Positions 46,504 to 56,246 are shown, counted from the stretch's first letter. The stretch: DNA of 64,000 bases from Amphritea sp. (GCF_016744155.1 NZ_JADGEW010000012.1:47257-111256); one strand, 5' to 3'. Notes: generated by a model not told the origin, from the sequence alone. Translations and numbers: made by a program.

Positions 46504-47238
46504 TTGAGTAACGTTTTTGTCGCTTTAGGGCGTTCAATGGCAGGGAGTTTGAGAGACCTTTTGCCAATAGTGGTTGTTATCGGTTTTTTTCAGGTGGTGG
46601 TGCTGCAGCAGTCGGTTCCGGACTTGGTCGGCCTGTTAACGGGTCTACTCTGTGTTGTGGCCGGACTGACTTTCTTTATCTATGGTCTCGAAATGGGGCT
46701 GTTTCCGATCGGCGAGGTGCTGGCGCATTCGTTTGCGCGTAAGGGTAGTTTGCCCTGGTTGCTTATCTTTGCATTTTCCCTGGGATTTGGTACGACGGTG
46801 GCTGAACCGGCCTTGATTGCGGTGGCGGCAGAAGCCGCCCGTGTTGCTGCTGAAGGCGGGATGATTGAGGCGACCGAGCAGTCGATGAAAAGTTATGCTT
46901 CCGGGTTGCGTTATACCGTCGCGGTTTCAGTGGGTTTGGCTATAGTAATCGGTGTGATTCGAATCCTTAAAGGCTGGCCGATCCATTATATGATCGCAAT
47001 CGGTTATGTTTTGGTGGTGATCATGACCTTTTTTGCGCCGGCGGAAATTATCGGTATCGCTTACGACTCCGGCGGTGTTACCACTTCAACTATTACAGTG
47101 CCCCTGGTTACCGCGTTAGGTGTTGGGCTTGCGTCTTCAATTGAGGGCCGCAACCCAATGATTGATGGCTTTGGTTTGATCGCTTTTGCGTCATTGACGC
47201 CGATGATTTTTGTTATGGCATACGGGATGGTGATCTGA
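46504..47238 (+). CDS. DUF1538 membrane protein, first half-transporter
   Basis: About 244 residues, six to seven membrane helices. Two conserved blocks: [20 protein letters not shown] (about 100-120) and [20 protein letters not shown] (about 190-210), polar Gly/Thr/Ser/Glu-rich stretches in otherwise hydrophobic sequence, as seen in substrate or ion sites of transporters. Start: GGGAG at 46494 favours TTG 46504; the frame opens at ATG 46471 without a good ribosome site. Stop overlaps the next start (TGATG). Confidence 0.82.
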   Translation: MSNVFVALGRSMAGSLRDLLPIVVVIGFFQVVVLQQSVPDLVGLLTGLLCVVAGLTFFIYGLEMGLFPIGEVLAHSFARKGSLPWLLIFAFSLGFGTTVAEPALIAVAAEAARVAAEGGMIEATEQSMKSYASGLRYTVAVSVGLAIVIGVIRILKGWPIHYMIAIGYVLVVIMTFFAPAEIIGIAYDSGGVTTSTITVPLVTALGVGLASSIEGRNPMIDGFGLIAFASLTPMIFVMAYGMVI

Positions 47239-48044
47239 TGGAAACATTGTCCCAGTTGTTCGCTATTTTGTTGTCTACGATCAAAGATGTAATTCCAATA
47301 GTCGTTATTATCTTTGGTTTTCAACTTTTTGTTATTCGCCGCCCCATTCCGCATCTGAAAAAAGTTTTGTTTGGTTTTGCTTATGTGATTGTTGGCTTGG
47401 CGTTATTTCTGCTGGGGCTGGAAAAAGCCCTCTTCCCTGTGGGTCGTTTGATGGCGCAACAGTTGACTGATCCCGAGTTTATTCGAGGAAGCATATCGGT
47501 AGTAGGGGAGGCGTTGCACTGGTCTGATTATTACTGGGTTTATATTTTTGCCTTTGCGATTGGAGCCAGCACAACGATTGCTGAGCCTTCGTTGATCGCG
47601 GTAGCAATAAAAGCCAATGAGGTATCCGGTGGTGCTATCGGCGTGTGGGGCTTGCGCCTCGCGGTGGCGCTTGGTGTTGCGATCGGTATTAGTTTGGGAA
47701 CATTTCGGATAGTTACCGGTTACCCAATTCACTGGTTTATTATTACGGGCTACGTTTTTGTAGTGATACAGACTTTTTTCGCACCAAAGCTGATAGTGCC
47801 TCTGGCATATGATTCAGGTGGTGTGACCACTTCGACAGTAACGGTGCCACTCGTTGCTGCACTGGGTCTGGGGTTGGCTAGTACTGTGCCTGGGCGTAGT
47901 GCTTTGATTGATGGCTTTGGTTTGATCGCTTTTGCCAGTCTGTTTCCGATGATTACGGTGATGGGCTATGCGCAGATTACAGAGAAGGTTGCCGCACGCG
48001 CGAGACGCAAGCGGGAGCATGAAGAGATGGAACATGAGGAATAG
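47238..48044 (+). CDS. DUF1538 membrane protein, second half-transporter
   Basis: 268 residues, homologous to the gene before it. It has the same blocks: GASTTIAEPSLIAVAIKANE and [20 protein letters not shown]. An extra charged C-terminal tail (ARRKREHEEMEHEE) lies in the cytoplasm and could contact the PII protein encoded ten bases downstream. The two probably form a heterodimer. Confidence 0.82.
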   Translation: METLSQLFAILLSTIKDVIPIVVIIFGFQLFVIRRPIPHLKKVLFGFAYVIVGLALFLLGLEKALFPVGRLMAQQLTDPEFIRGSISVVGEALHWSDYYWVYIFAFAIGASTTIAEPSLIAVAIKANEVSGGAIGVWGLRLAVALGVAIGISLGTFRIVTGYPIHWFIITGYVFVVIQTFFAPKLIVPLAYDSGGVTTSTVTVPLVAALGLGLASTVPGRSALIDGFGLIAFASLFPMITVMGYAQITEKVAARARRKREHEEMEHEE

Positions 48045-48053
48045 GACGGGAAT

Positions 48054-48404
48054 ATGCACTTCAAACTTTTAGTAGTGTTTGTTGAAGACTCCAAAACCGA
48101 CAAGGTGATGAAGGCTGCCCGGGAGGCGGGTGCTACTGGTGCTACCGTTATCAACAATGCCCGCGGTGAAGGGGTTACTAAGAACAAAACATTTTTTGGC
48201 TTATCTTTGGAAAGTCAGCGGGATGTGTTGTTGTTCATTGTTGAAGAACACCTGAGCCGAAAAATCCTGGAAACAATTTCTATCGTGGCTGATTTTGATG
48301 AGAAACCTGGACAGGGCATCGCAATTCAGTTGGATGTAGAAGATGCTGTGGGGGTTGCTCATCAAATAGCAACCCTGACAAATATAGTCGAGGAAGAGTT
48401 ATGA
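48054..48404 (+). CDS. PII-family signalling protein (diverged)
   Basis: 116 residues with the PII fold pattern: KLLVVFVEDSKTDKVMKAAREAGATGATVIN, then a T-loop-like NNARGEGVTKNKTFFGLSL, then a B-loop-like EKPGQGIAIQLDVEDAVGV. The uridylylated Tyr of GlnB/GlnK is absent, so control by GlnD is unlikely; nucleotide binding is plausible. Next to the DUF1538 pair, it may gate that transporter as AmtB-GlnK and SbtA-SbtB do (analogy). Confidence 0.85.
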   Translation: MHFKLLVVFVEDSKTDKVMKAAREAGATGATVINNARGEGVTKNKTFFGLSLESQRDVLLFIVEEHLSRKILETISIVADFDEKPGQGIAIQLDVEDAVGVAHQIATLTNIVEEEL

Positions 48405-48802
48405 GCGAACGTAAAGTAGTTCGGGTCAAAGATGTGATGGCACAGGATTACGCCATGGTGGATGGACTGATCACCATTAAAGACGCGATCCGCATTTATA
48501 AAGAAGAGAAAGTGTCGGCGTTACTGGTTAATAAACGCCATGATAATGATGAGTATGGCATCTTATTGCTTTCGGATATTGCTAAGAAAGTATTAGCGCA
48601 GGACAAAGCACCTGAGCGTATGAACGTCTATGAAATAATGACTAAGCCGGTTATCGGTGTTGATCCTGAAATGGATGTACGCTATTGCGCGCGCTTGTTT
48701 GATAACTTCGGTCTGGCTACCGTGCCGGTATTTGATAAAGGTGAAGTGCTAGGTGTTGTAGGGTATAACCAGATCGTTCTGGACGGCTTGCTGACAGACT
48801 GA
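48401..48802 (+). CDS. CBS domain protein of the DUF1538/PII operon
   Basis: 133 residues, two CBS motifs (VRVKDVMAQDYAMVDGLITI to DIAKKVLAQ; MNVYEIMTKPVIGVDPEMDV to NQIVLDGLL). An adenylate sensor by family. ATGA overlap with the PII gene shows tight coupling. Not closely similar to the CBS protein at 41351. Confidence 0.85.
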   Translation: MSERKVVRVKDVMAQDYAMVDGLITIKDAIRIYKEEKVSALLVNKRHDNDEYGILLLSDIAKKVLAQDKAPERMNVYEIMTKPVIGVDPEMDVRYCARLFDNFGLATVPVFDKGEVLGVVGYNQIVLDGLLTD

Positions 48803-48825
48803 TCTTTTAGCGGACGAGAGCCGCT

Positions 48826-49151
48826 TTAGTTTTGTGTGCTTAGGAGCTGGTCGAGTGCGGAAAAGTATTCGACCAGTTTATCGTTTTTGAGCTTCGTTTT
48901 CTGTACTGCTTCTTCTGCCATCGGGGTGATATTACTTCCCTGAGGCAATCTCTGCTTTAGTTCAATCATCTGTTCAAAGCGTGGCAGCATAAGCCATTGT
49001 GTCCACTCCCAGAAACTCAGAGTATCTATGCAGAAAGGCTGAGAGCTTTGTAATGCTGCTGCGAAGGCGGAGTTTCGGACCAGAGTGACCTGGCCCGCAT
49101 CCCTGCTTCTATCTGTAATAACAGCTGATACAGCGCCGCATGCTGATCCAC
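48826..49151 (-). pseudogene. yqcC: yqcC-like gene with a single-base frameshift
   Basis: Hand translation of the minus strand gives [17 protein letters not shown] then RSLWSETPPS in one frame, and then FCIDTLSFWEWTQWLML to SALDQLLSTQN-stop in the next frame. Together they match the YqcC family (about 105-110 residues). The span from GTG 49151 to the stop at 48826 is 326 bases, one short of a codon multiple. The shift lies near 49062-49068, where adding one base restores PPSAAALQSSQPF. The GTG overlaps the DAHP synthase stop (TAGTG). May be a real lesion or a sequencing error. Confidence 0.82.
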
Positions 49152-50503
49152 TAAGGCTTACGGGCCTGCTTTAGGGTATCAGCGATCAGGAATGCCAGTT
49201 CCAGTGCCTGATCAGCATTCAAACGGGGGTCGCAGTGGGTGTGGTAACGATCTGCCAGACCTTCTTCGGTAATCTTGTATGCACCACCGACACACTCGGT
49301 AACGTTCTGTCCGGTCATCTCAAAGTGAACGCCGCCAGCATGAGTACCTTCTGCACGGTGAACTTCAAAGAAGCCTTTCATCTCTTTCAGAATGCTATCG
49401 ACACTACGGGTCTTGTAACCGCTGCTGGCCTTAATGGTATTGCCGTGCATCGGATCAGAACTCCAGACTACATTACGGCCTTCCTCTTTAACCCGGCGTA
49501 CTAATGGCGACAACAGTTCAGTGATAGGGTCAGCGCCCATTCGGCTGATCAGGGTTAACCGGCCTGGCAGGTTCTCAGGGTTCAGTGCATCAATCAGTTT
49601 GATAAGCTCATCCGGGTTCATAGTCGGACCCACTTTCACCCCGATTGGGTTTTCAACACCGCGCAGGAACTCGATATGGGCGCCATCCAGTTGACGGGTT
49701 CGGTCGCCGATCCAGAGCATATGTGCTGAGCAGTCATACCAACGGCTTGTCTGGCTATCCTGACGGGTTAGCGCTTGCTCGTAATTCAGTAGCAGTGCTT
49801 CATGAGAGGTGTAAACCGAGGTCTCTTTAAGCTGAGGAACGTTGCTGCTACTGATGCCGCAGGCTTCCATGAATGCGAGGGTGTCATCGATCTGGTCAGC
49901 TAGATGCTGGTATTTTTCACCCTGAGGACTTTTCTTAATAAATCCCTGATTCCACTGGTGGACTTTATGTAGGTCTGCAAAGCCGCCCTGAGCAAAAGCG
50001 CGCATCAGATTCAGGGTGGATGTTGACTGGTTGTAGGCTTTGATCAGGCGGTATGGGTCGGGCTGGCGGGCAACTGCATCAAAGGCGATATCGTTGATGA
50101 TATCTCCGCGATAGCTTGGTAATTCTATGCCATTAACGGTCTCTGTTCCCGTTGAGCGAGGCTTAGCATATTGGCCAGCAATACGGGCGACTTTAACAAC
50201 CGGGCAGCTGCCTGCAAAGGTCATCACGACAGCCATTTGCAGCATTACCTGAAAGGTGTCGCGGATATTATCTGCACTAAATTCAGCAAAGCTTTCAGCG
50301 CAGTCGCCACCCTGAAGTAGGAATGCGTTTCCAGCAGAAACTTCAGCTAGTTGTTTGTGTAGCGAACGGACTTCACCAGCAAACACCAGCGGCGGCAGTT
50401 GGGTCAGTTCGTTCTCTACCTGTTGAACTGCAGTTGAATCCTGGTATACAGGTTGTTGCAGAATAGGTTTGCTTTTCCAGCTGTCGGGAGACCAATTGTC
50501 CAT
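49151..50503 (-). CDS. 3-deoxy-7-phosphoheptulonate synthase, class II
   Basis: 450 residues, plant/actinobacterial-type (AroA_II) DAHP synthase, first step of the shikimate pathway. Begins [18 protein letters not shown]. Seen: [15 protein letters not shown] (metal Cys), [20 protein letters not shown] and GGVHFEMTG. The frame extends to 50596, but ATG 50503 gives the family start. It may feed the aromatic starter of the aryl polyene via chorismate, though nothing links the loci directly. Confidence 0.95.
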   Translation of the reverse strand: MDNWSPDSWKSKPILQQPVYQDSTAVQQVENELTQLPPLVFAGEVRSLHKQLAEVSAGNAFLLQGGDCAESFAEFSADNIRDTFQVMLQMAVVMTFAGSCPVVKVARIAGQYAKPRSTGTETVNGIELPSYRGDIINDIAFDAVARQPDPYRLIKAYNQSTSTLNLMRAFAQGGFADLHKVHQWNQGFIKKSPQGEKYQHLADQIDDTLAFMEACGISSSNVPQLKETSVYTSHEALLLNYEQALTRQDSQTSRWYDCSAHMLWIGDRTRQLDGAHIEFLRGVENPIGVKVGPTMNPDELIKLIDALNPENLPGRLTLISRMGADPITELLSPLVRRVKEEGRNVVWSSDPMHGNTIKASSGYKTRSVDSILKEMKGFFEVHRAEGTHAGGVHFEMTGQNVTECVGGAYKITEEGLADRYHTHCDPRLNADQALELAFLIADTLKQARKP

Positions 50504-50844
50504 CAGTAAAATACCGCTTTGAAAGTAGAAAGATATAGAGGCGTAGTGTAGCTCTGATCGGCTTTTCAGGTAAGGGTTGAGGGCTAAAAAAAGCACACTT
50601 TATAGGGTTTTTATGGTGTTAGAGCCAGGGTAGGTGAGAATAAGTCTAATCGGTTCTCTGCGGGCATGCTAAGTCGTCTGGGGCTTGTGTGCCTTCTTAC
50701 TCGTTATTGGATTGTTGCTGGGAGATAAGTAATATGTCACTGGGATGAATAATGGCGCGTACTAAAAAATAACGAAAAAGTTCAAGTAATAGTTTTTTCT
50801 TAAGCGTTCTTCAACAGCTGGTTTTAATATTATTGAGGAGTTTT
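50504..50844. other. Intergenic region between divergent DAHP synthase and PcaC-like genes
   Basis: About 340 bases holding the two divergent promoters. No gene, RNA fold or operator that I can support. Confidence 0.4.
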
Positions 50845-51222
50845 ATGTCAGAGCAAGATAAGCAAAATGGATTGAAGGTTCGCACTGAGGTGATGGGTGA
50901 AGCCTTTGTCCAGAAAGCGATTGATAATACTACTGAGCTGACTCAGCCCGTTCAGGACTGGATCAATGAGCATGCCTGGGGAAGTACCTGGCAACGTGAA
51001 GGTTTGCCAAGGAGTACGCGTTCGCTGGTTACTATTGCGATGTTAGCTGCTCTGAAAGCACCGAATGAATTGAAAGGTCATGTTCGGGGAGCGTTGAATA
51101 ACGGCTGTACCGTTGAAGAGATTCAGGAGGTGTTGCTGCACTCAATTGTCTATTGTGGTGCTCCCGCAGCCCAAGAAGCGTTTCGGGCCGCTAAAGAAGT
51201 TCTGGATGAGTGGCAGGGGTAG
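50845..51222 (+). CDS. Carboxymuconolactone decarboxylase family protein (PcaC-like)
   Basis: 125 residues. Helical CMD fold: PRSTRSLVTIAMLAALKAPNEL, HVRGALNNGCTVEEIQEVLLH and YCGAPAAQEAFRA resemble 4-carboxymuconolactone decarboxylase of the beta-ketoadipate pathway. No other pca gene is nearby, and the thiol pair CxxC of AhpD is absent, so a peroxidase role is unlikely. GAGGAG precedes ATG 50845. Confidence 0.85.
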   Translation: MSEQDKQNGLKVRTEVMGEAFVQKAIDNTTELTQPVQDWINEHAWGSTWQREGLPRSTRSLVTIAMLAALKAPNELKGHVRGALNNGCTVEEIQEVLLHSIVYCGAPAAQEAFRAAKEVLDEWQG

Positions 51223-51224
51223 TC

Positions 51225-51665
51225 TTAACGAGATGCGTGGATTATAGGTCTGAGTCGTTCGATCAGGTGGTTGGGGAACTGCCGGTAATCTGGATAGGGT
51301 GTGAGAATAATATTGCCTTGCTGTAAAAGCCGGTTGCTCTCTTCTAGTGGCAAAAACTGCTCCGGGTCGAGCCCCACTCTTTCCCAACTCGCTTTCCCCG
51401 CAACGATATGCAGTTGCTTGCCCGGTAAAAGTTGGTCCCCGAAAATGATGGCTTCACGTTGTCGCAGTAGTTGTTGGTCACGGTAGCTACGCCAGTCTTC
51501 ATCAGGACATTGTAGCTTTGCAAGTATGATCAGAATTTTACGCCAATGATTGCCGTTCAGTTCGCACAGGGAGGCATAATCCAACGGTTTCATTGCATCA
51601 ACCGTCGGTGGGGTTGGCAGATAGAGCAGGGTGGAAGCCTGTTTAGTGTTGCCCAGTTGCTGCAT
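51225..51665 (-). CDS. Conserved hypothetical protein downstream of metR
   Basis: 146 residues, soluble. Visible stretches: LLYLPTPPTVDAMKPLDYASLCELNGNHWRKIL, HIVAGKASWERVGL, and ILTPYPDYRQFPNHLIERLR. No catalytic motif is recognised. The start overlaps the metR stop (ATGA), so it is co-translated with MetR; the pairing is the only hint of function. Confidence 0.7.
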   Translation of the reverse strand: MQQLGNTKQASTLLYLPTPPTVDAMKPLDYASLCELNGNHWRKILIILAKLQCPDEDWRSYRDQQLLRQREAIIFGDQLLPGKQLHIVAGKASWERVGLDPEQFLPLEESNRLLQQGNIILTPYPDYRQFPNHLIERLRPIIHASR

Positions 51666-52579
51666 CAGGCAGATTTGATACCGCTGAGATTACGGAAGGT
51701 GATCTCTTTAGCGGTGTTGAGGAAATCTACCATAAAATCAGCATCTTTCTGATCTTCCCTAATCGCAGCATAGAGTGTGCACCAGACCCCTCGATCACCC
51801 AGTGGGCGAGAGGTGATGTAGTCTTGTTCTATATACTGGTGAATCGCCCAGTTAGGCATAGCTGATACGCCCCGGCTACTGGCAACCAGTTGCATAATCA
51901 TTACCGTCAGTTCTGAGGTACGTACTTCTGCGGGCTCAATATCGGCAGGATCAAGGAAGTGTTTAAATACATCCAGACGCTGCTTATCCACAGGATAGGT
52001 GATCAGCGTCTGCTGTTCCAAATCTTGTGGTTGAATCACTTTGCGGGCAACCAACTGATGTTGCTTGCTCATTGCCAGCACTGACTCATAAGAGAACAGC
52101 GGGATATAGGTGATGCCATTACGTGGCTCTGGATCAGCTGTAATGACTAGATCGATATCACCCCGTGCAAGTGCTGGTAGAGGCTGGAAACTGAAGCCTG
52201 TGGTTAGATCCATTTCCACTTCAGGCCAGTTTTGACGGAAATGATCGATGGTTGGCATTAGCCAGTCGAAGCAGCTGTGGCACTCGATGCAGATATTTAA
52301 TCGACCGGCTTCACCGCCGGCCAGGCGAGCGATATCGCGCTCGGCATTGCGGATCATCGGTAAAACATCGTCAGCCAGTGTCAATATTCGCTGGCCGGCG
52401 CTGGTAAAGCAGATGGGTTTAGTTTTACGGATAAAAAGTGAGCAGTCGAGACGATCTTCAAGATCTTTGATTTGGTGAGAGAGAGCGGATTGGGTTAGAT
52501 GAATACGTTCGGCAGCTTCTACCAGACTGCCCGAATCCCTCAGTGCAGAAAGTGTTCTAAGATGTCGAAGTTCGATCAT
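51665..52579 (-). CDS. metR: LysR-family regulator MetR
   Basis: 304 residues. N-terminal winged helix: MIELRHLRTLSALRDSGSLV, AAERIHLTQSALSHQIKDLE. Effector domain: LNICIECHSCFDWLMPTIDHF (MetR hallmark) and GDIDLVITADP. It activates methionine genes with homocysteine as co-inducer. Start: ATG 52579 fits the family; the open frame extends to 52633. Confidence 0.93.
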   Translation of the reverse strand: MIELRHLRTLSALRDSGSLVEAAERIHLTQSALSHQIKDLEDRLDCSLFIRKTKPICFTSAGQRILTLADDVLPMIRNAERDIARLAGGEAGRLNICIECHSCFDWLMPTIDHFRQNWPEVEMDLTTGFSFQPLPALARGDIDLVITADPEPRNGITYIPLFSYESVLAMSKQHQLVARKVIQPQDLEQQTLITYPVDKQRLDVFKHFLDPADIEPAEVRTSELTVMIMQLVASSRGVSAMPNWAIHQYIEQDYITSRPLGDRGVWCTLYAAIREDQKDADFMVDFLNTAKEITFRNLSGIKSA

Positions 52580-52657
52580 GCCGTCATGCCTCAATAAATG
52601 TGCGTTTGAAACAGAGTATAGTATGAATTTCACTCATGCGGGATCTTTGAGTGGTAT

Positions 52658-52682
52658 AAGGCCAGCAGGGTTGCTGGCCTTA
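52658..52682 (-). terminator. Hairpin after argF
   Basis: AAGGCCAGCA-ggg-T-TGCTGGCCTT, 14 bases beyond the argF stop on the minus strand. The following T-run is short, so it is a weak terminator candidate. Confidence 0.55.
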
Positions 52683-52695
52683 TTGGGAATGCCAT

Positions 52696-53601
52696 CTACT
52701 TAACCAGCAGAAATTCCAGTAGCGCTTTCTGAGCGTGCAGACGGTTTTCCGCTTCGTCGAATACAACAGAGCGAGGATCGTCCATCATCTCGGCGCTTAC
52801 TTCTTCGCCGCGATGTGCCGGTAGGCAATGCATAAAGATAGCGCTTTCATCTGCTTGATCCAACAACTCAGTGGTCACCTGATAGCCTGCAAATGCTTTT
52901 TCCCGTTCCTTCTGTTCCTCTTCCTGGCCCATTGAAGCCCAGACGTCCGTAACAATTAGATGGCTTCCCTGAACCGCTTCTTCCGGAGTGCGGAAGATCG
53001 TAACTCGGTCACTGTTAGCGGCAACCAGTTCAGGATTAGGATCAAAGCCCACCGGGCAGGCGATCTGGAGATTAAAGTCGAACTGGCGGGCGGCATTAAT
53101 ATAGGAGTGGCACATATTATTTCCATCGCCGATCCAGCTGACTGTTTTTCCTTTGATGTCGCCCCGGTGCTCGAGAAAGGTTTGCATGTCGGCTAACAGC
53201 TGGCACGGATGGTAGTCATCGGTGAGCGCGTTGATAACCGGTACTTTCGAGTTAGCTGCAAAGGTGGTCACGGTATCGTGCTCAAAGGTGCGTATCATTA
53301 CCGCATCGCACATGCTTGAGATTACTTTTGCGCTATCTTCGATCGGTTCACCGCGGCCCAATTGAGTGTCTCGTGAAGAGAGGAATAATGCGTGTCCTCC
53401 AAACTGAGCCATGCCAGCCTCAAATGAGACCCGGGTACGGGTAGATGATTTTTCAAAAATCATCGCCAGAACCTGATTCTTTAAAGGTTCGTGGATCTCG
53501 CGACTGTTACGGATTTGCTTCAACTCAACAGCCCGGTGTATTAGCTTGTTGAGCTCATCGGGTGTTAAATCAAGTAGTGTCAGAAAGTGTCTTATTGTCA
53601 T
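52696..53601 (-). CDS. argF: Ornithine carbamoyltransferase
   Basis: 301 residues: [16 protein letters not shown] (carbamoyl phosphate site, about 49-64), [14 protein letters not shown], and [12 protein letters not shown]. It makes citrulline from ornithine. Follows argD by 41 bases on the same strand; argG is at the right end of the window. Confidence 0.97.
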   Translation of the reverse strand: MTIRHFLTLLDLTPDELNKLIHRAVELKQIRNSREIHEPLKNQVLAMIFEKSSTRTRVSFEAGMAQFGGHALFLSSRDTQLGRGEPIEDSAKVISSMCDAVMIRTFEHDTVTTFAANSKVPVINALTDDYHPCQLLADMQTFLEHRGDIKGKTVSWIGDGNNMCHSYINAARQFDFNLQIACPVGFDPNPELVAANSDRVTIFRTPEEAVQGSHLIVTDVWASMGQEEEQKEREKAFAGYQVTTELLDQADESAIFMHCLPAHRGEEVSAEMMDDPRSVVFDEAENRLHAQKALLEFLLVK

Positions 53602-53642
53602 AGTTCAGTAGGCCTGAATAATCAGGCCCTGCTCGGATTTTG

Positions 53643-54827
53643 TTATTCGTCAGCCATATAGACTTTGATGATGCGGGATACAGTGTTGATCAGTAATTCC
53701 GCTTCAGTGTCGCTCATAATAAGAGGGGGCAGCATACGTACAACTTTACCACCGCCGGTGACGTTGAGCAGTACGCCTTTCACTTTTGCCAGAACTGCCA
53801 GTTCTGCTCCAGCTTCTGATAGCTCGATAGCGATCATTAAGCCTTTATTGCGGATCTCTTTGACGTAGGACGCATCACCTAACTGAGCGCGGAAACCATC
53901 AGCAATCATGTCGCCAAGTTTTCCTGCACGCTGATCCAGTTTCTCATCAGTAATCGTGTTGACTACTGCCAGAGCTGCTGCGCAACAGAGAGGGTTGCCG
54001 CCATAGGTAGAGCCGTGGGTGCCAGGCACAAGAATGTCTGCCGCTTTACCCCGGGCCAAACATGCGCCGATAGGTACGCCGTTACCCAATCCTTTTGCTG
54101 TAGTAACTACGTCTGGAAGGATGTTGTTCTGCTGGTAGGCAAAGTAACTGCCGGTCCGGCCGTTGCCTGTTTGAACTTCATCGAGCATTAGCAACATATC
54201 GTTTGCGTCGCAGAGTTCACGCAGTTGATTCAGGTAATCATCGGCTGGAATGATAACGCCGCCTTCGCCCTGAATAGGTTCAACCAGAATGGCAACCACG
54301 TCAGCGTTATTAGCGATAATATTTTTAACGGCGTCAACATCGTTATAAGGCGCGCGAACAAAGCCGCTAACCAGTGGTTCGAAACCTGCCTGAGCAGAGC
54401 GGTTACCGGTAGCGCTAAGGGTGGCCATGGTACGCCCGTGAAAGGAGCCTTCCATTACGATAGTGGCGGGCTTATCAATGCCTTTAGAATGCCCGTAACG
54501 ACGTGCCAGCTTAATAGCGGCTTCGTTCGCCTCAGCACCGGAATTACCGAAGAATACGTTGTCCATACCCGAGACCTTAGTCAGTCGCTCAGCCAGCAGT
54601 TCCTGATTGGGTATGGTGTAGAGGTTTGATGTATGTATTAACTGACTGGCTTGCTCGCTAATAGCTGTGGTAACGGCGGGGTGTGCATGACCCAGACCGC
54701 ATACTGCAATACCGCTGAGTGCATCCAGGTATTTGTTGCCGTCTGTATCGAATAGCCAGCAGCCTTCACCGTGATCAAAAGCTACGGAAAGACGCGAGTA
54801 AGTATTCATAATGGGCTGTGTAGACAT
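53643..54827 (-). CDS. argD: Acetylornithine/succinyldiaminopimelate aminotransferase
   Basis: 394 residues, class III PLP aminotransferase: GIAVCGLGHAHPAV, FFGNSGAEANEAAIKLAR, LMLDEVQTGNGRTG, and the PLP lysine in TTAKGLGNGVPIG. Arginine and lysine biosynthesis. Start: GAGGGA lies five bases ahead of the second ATG (54827); 54830 and a longer frame to 54959 are less likely. Upstream of argF as an argDF unit. Confidence 0.95.
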   Translation of the reverse strand: MSTQPIMNTYSRLSVAFDHGEGCWLFDTDGNKYLDALSGIAVCGLGHAHPAVTTAISEQASQLIHTSNLYTIPNQELLAERLTKVSGMDNVFFGNSGAEANEAAIKLARRYGHSKGIDKPATIVMEGSFHGRTMATLSATGNRSAQAGFEPLVSGFVRAPYNDVDAVKNIIANNADVVAILVEPIQGEGGVIIPADDYLNQLRELCDANDMLLMLDEVQTGNGRTGSYFAYQQNNILPDVVTTAKGLGNGVPIGACLARGKAADILVPGTHGSTYGGNPLCCAAALAVVNTITDEKLDQRAGKLGDMIADGFRAQLGDASYVKEIRNKGLMIAIELSEAGAELAVLAKVKGVLLNVTGGGKVVRMLPPLIMSDTEAELLINTVSRIIKVYMADE

Positions 54828-54846
54828 CATTGTCCCTCTATGCAAC

Positions 54847-54874
54847 GCAAAACGGCAGCTTTTTGAGGCTGCCG
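54847..54874 (-). promoter_or_regulatory. Leader hairpin before argD, possible attenuator
   Basis: On the minus strand CGGCAGC-loop-GCTGCCG is followed by TTTTGCG, about 20 bases before the argD ribosome site. It looks like a weak intrinsic terminator in the leader. The U-run is short, so it may just be a 5' stem. Confidence 0.4.
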
Positions 54875-55127
54875 AACGGAAAACCAGCCATTCTATGTAC
54901 TTGCCAGACAATAAGCAAGATAGAGGGTGGAACTTGAGATTTAGTATACTTGTCCCCATATAGTTTCGAATGCAGTTTTTTATCAGCGCTGATTTATAGC
55001 GGTGTGTATTAATGCTGATTATTTTCAGGTTATACCCGAGTAAATTGATCGGGTTTATGCTAGAATTTCGACACTAATATTGATGTATGCCAGACCTCTG
55101 GCGACTAGTTAAAGCATAGGTAGGTTT

Positions 55128-55463
55128 ATGAGCGTTGTAGATACTATTAAAGAGCAGATCGAATCCAACGATATTCTTTTGTATATGAAGGGTACACCAC
55201 GTTTCCCGCAGTGCGGTTTCTCTTCCCGCGCTTCTGAAGCGATTATGTCTTGCGGGGCTCGCTTCGCATTTGTGAATATTCTGGAAAGTCCTGAGATTCG
55301 TGCAGAGATGCCAAAATATGCCAACTGGCCAACTTTTCCACAGCTGTGGATCAAGGGTGAGTTAATTGGCGGCTGTGACATTATTGCTGAAATGGCAGCC
55401 AATGGTGAACTTAAAGAGCTGATCGATACGGTTGTCGTTGAAGACGATGCTGCCGCTGAGTGA
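55128..55463 (+). CDS. grxD: Monothiol glutaredoxin GrxD (Grx4 type)
   Basis: 111 residues, with MKGTPRFPQCGFSSRA giving the CGFS monothiol site, and LYMKG and WPTFPQLWIKGELIGGCDI for glutathione binding. It carries or delivers 2Fe-2S clusters, often with BolA proteins. Ribosome site TAGGTAGG. Divergent from argD. Confidence 0.96.
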   Translation: MSVVDTIKEQIESNDILLYMKGTPRFPQCGFSSRASEAIMSCGARFAFVNILESPEIRAEMPKYANWPTFPQLWIKGELIGGCDIIAEMAANGELKELIDTVVVEDDAAAE

Positions 55464-55621
55464 TCGCGGTAAGTTATAGGTATTGTTTATCAGCAGTATA
55501 GTTGTCTTTAATTAGTGTTATAAGGTTGATACAACTAAGCTGTCTGCAGATCTTTCAGCATCATAAATTAGAATTTTTTAGTTGAACGTTTATTAACGCT
55601 TTACTTAAATGGAGATAAAAA

Positions 55622-56224
55622 ATGAGCGTATTAGTAGGTAAGCAAGCTCCGGATTTCACTGCAGCAGCAGTGCTGGGTAACGGCGACATCGTAGATTCTT
55701 TCACGCTGTCCGAAGCAATTAAAGGTAAGAAGGCTGTTGTCTTCTTCTATCCACTAGATTTCACCTTTGTTTGTCCGTCTGAGCTGCTGGCTTTTGATCA
55801 CCGTATTGAAGAGTTCAAAAAGCGTAACGTTGAAGTGATCGGTGTTTCTATCGATTCTCACTTCTCTCACAACGCATGGCGTAACACTCCTGTTGATCAG
55901 GGTGGTATTGGTCCGGTTAACTACACTCTTGTTGCTGATATGACTCATAGCATCTGCCAGGATTACGATGTTGAATCTGAAGGTGGTATGGCTTACCGTG
56001 GTTCTTTCCTGATTGACGAAGATGGTTTGGTTCGTCATCAGGTTGTTAACGATCTGCCACTAGGTCGTAACGTTGATGAGATGCTGCGTATGGTTGATGC
56101 TCTTGCATTCCACCAGACCAACGGTGAAGTTTGCCCAGCAGGCTGGACTGAAGGTGATAAAGGTATGGACGCGTCTCCAGCAGGTGTAGCTGCATACCTG
56201 AGCGAGAACGCTGACTCTTTGTAA
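55622..56224 (+). CDS. Typical 2-Cys peroxiredoxin (AhpC/Tsa)
   Basis: 200 residues. Peroxidatic Cys in DFTFVCPSEL, resolving Cys in NGEVCPAGW; FSHNAWRNTP is typical of the Prx1 class. It reduces H2O2 and organic peroxides. Strong codon bias suggests high expression. No ahpF-like reductase alongside. Confidence 0.93.
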   Translation: MSVLVGKQAPDFTAAAVLGNGDIVDSFTLSEAIKGKKAVVFFYPLDFTFVCPSELLAFDHRIEEFKKRNVEVIGVSIDSHFSHNAWRNTPVDQGGIGPVNYTLVADMTHSICQDYDVESEGGMAYRGSFLIDEDGLVRHQVVNDLPLGRNVDEMLRMVDALAFHQTNGEVCPAGWTEGDKGMDASPAGVAAYLSENADSL

Positions 56225-56246
56225 TATTGAAGAGTAGTTGCTAGAT

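Noticed and set aside
52960..53196. Plus-strand frame opposite argF
   Set aside because: Shadow frame; argF motifs are complete on the minus strand.
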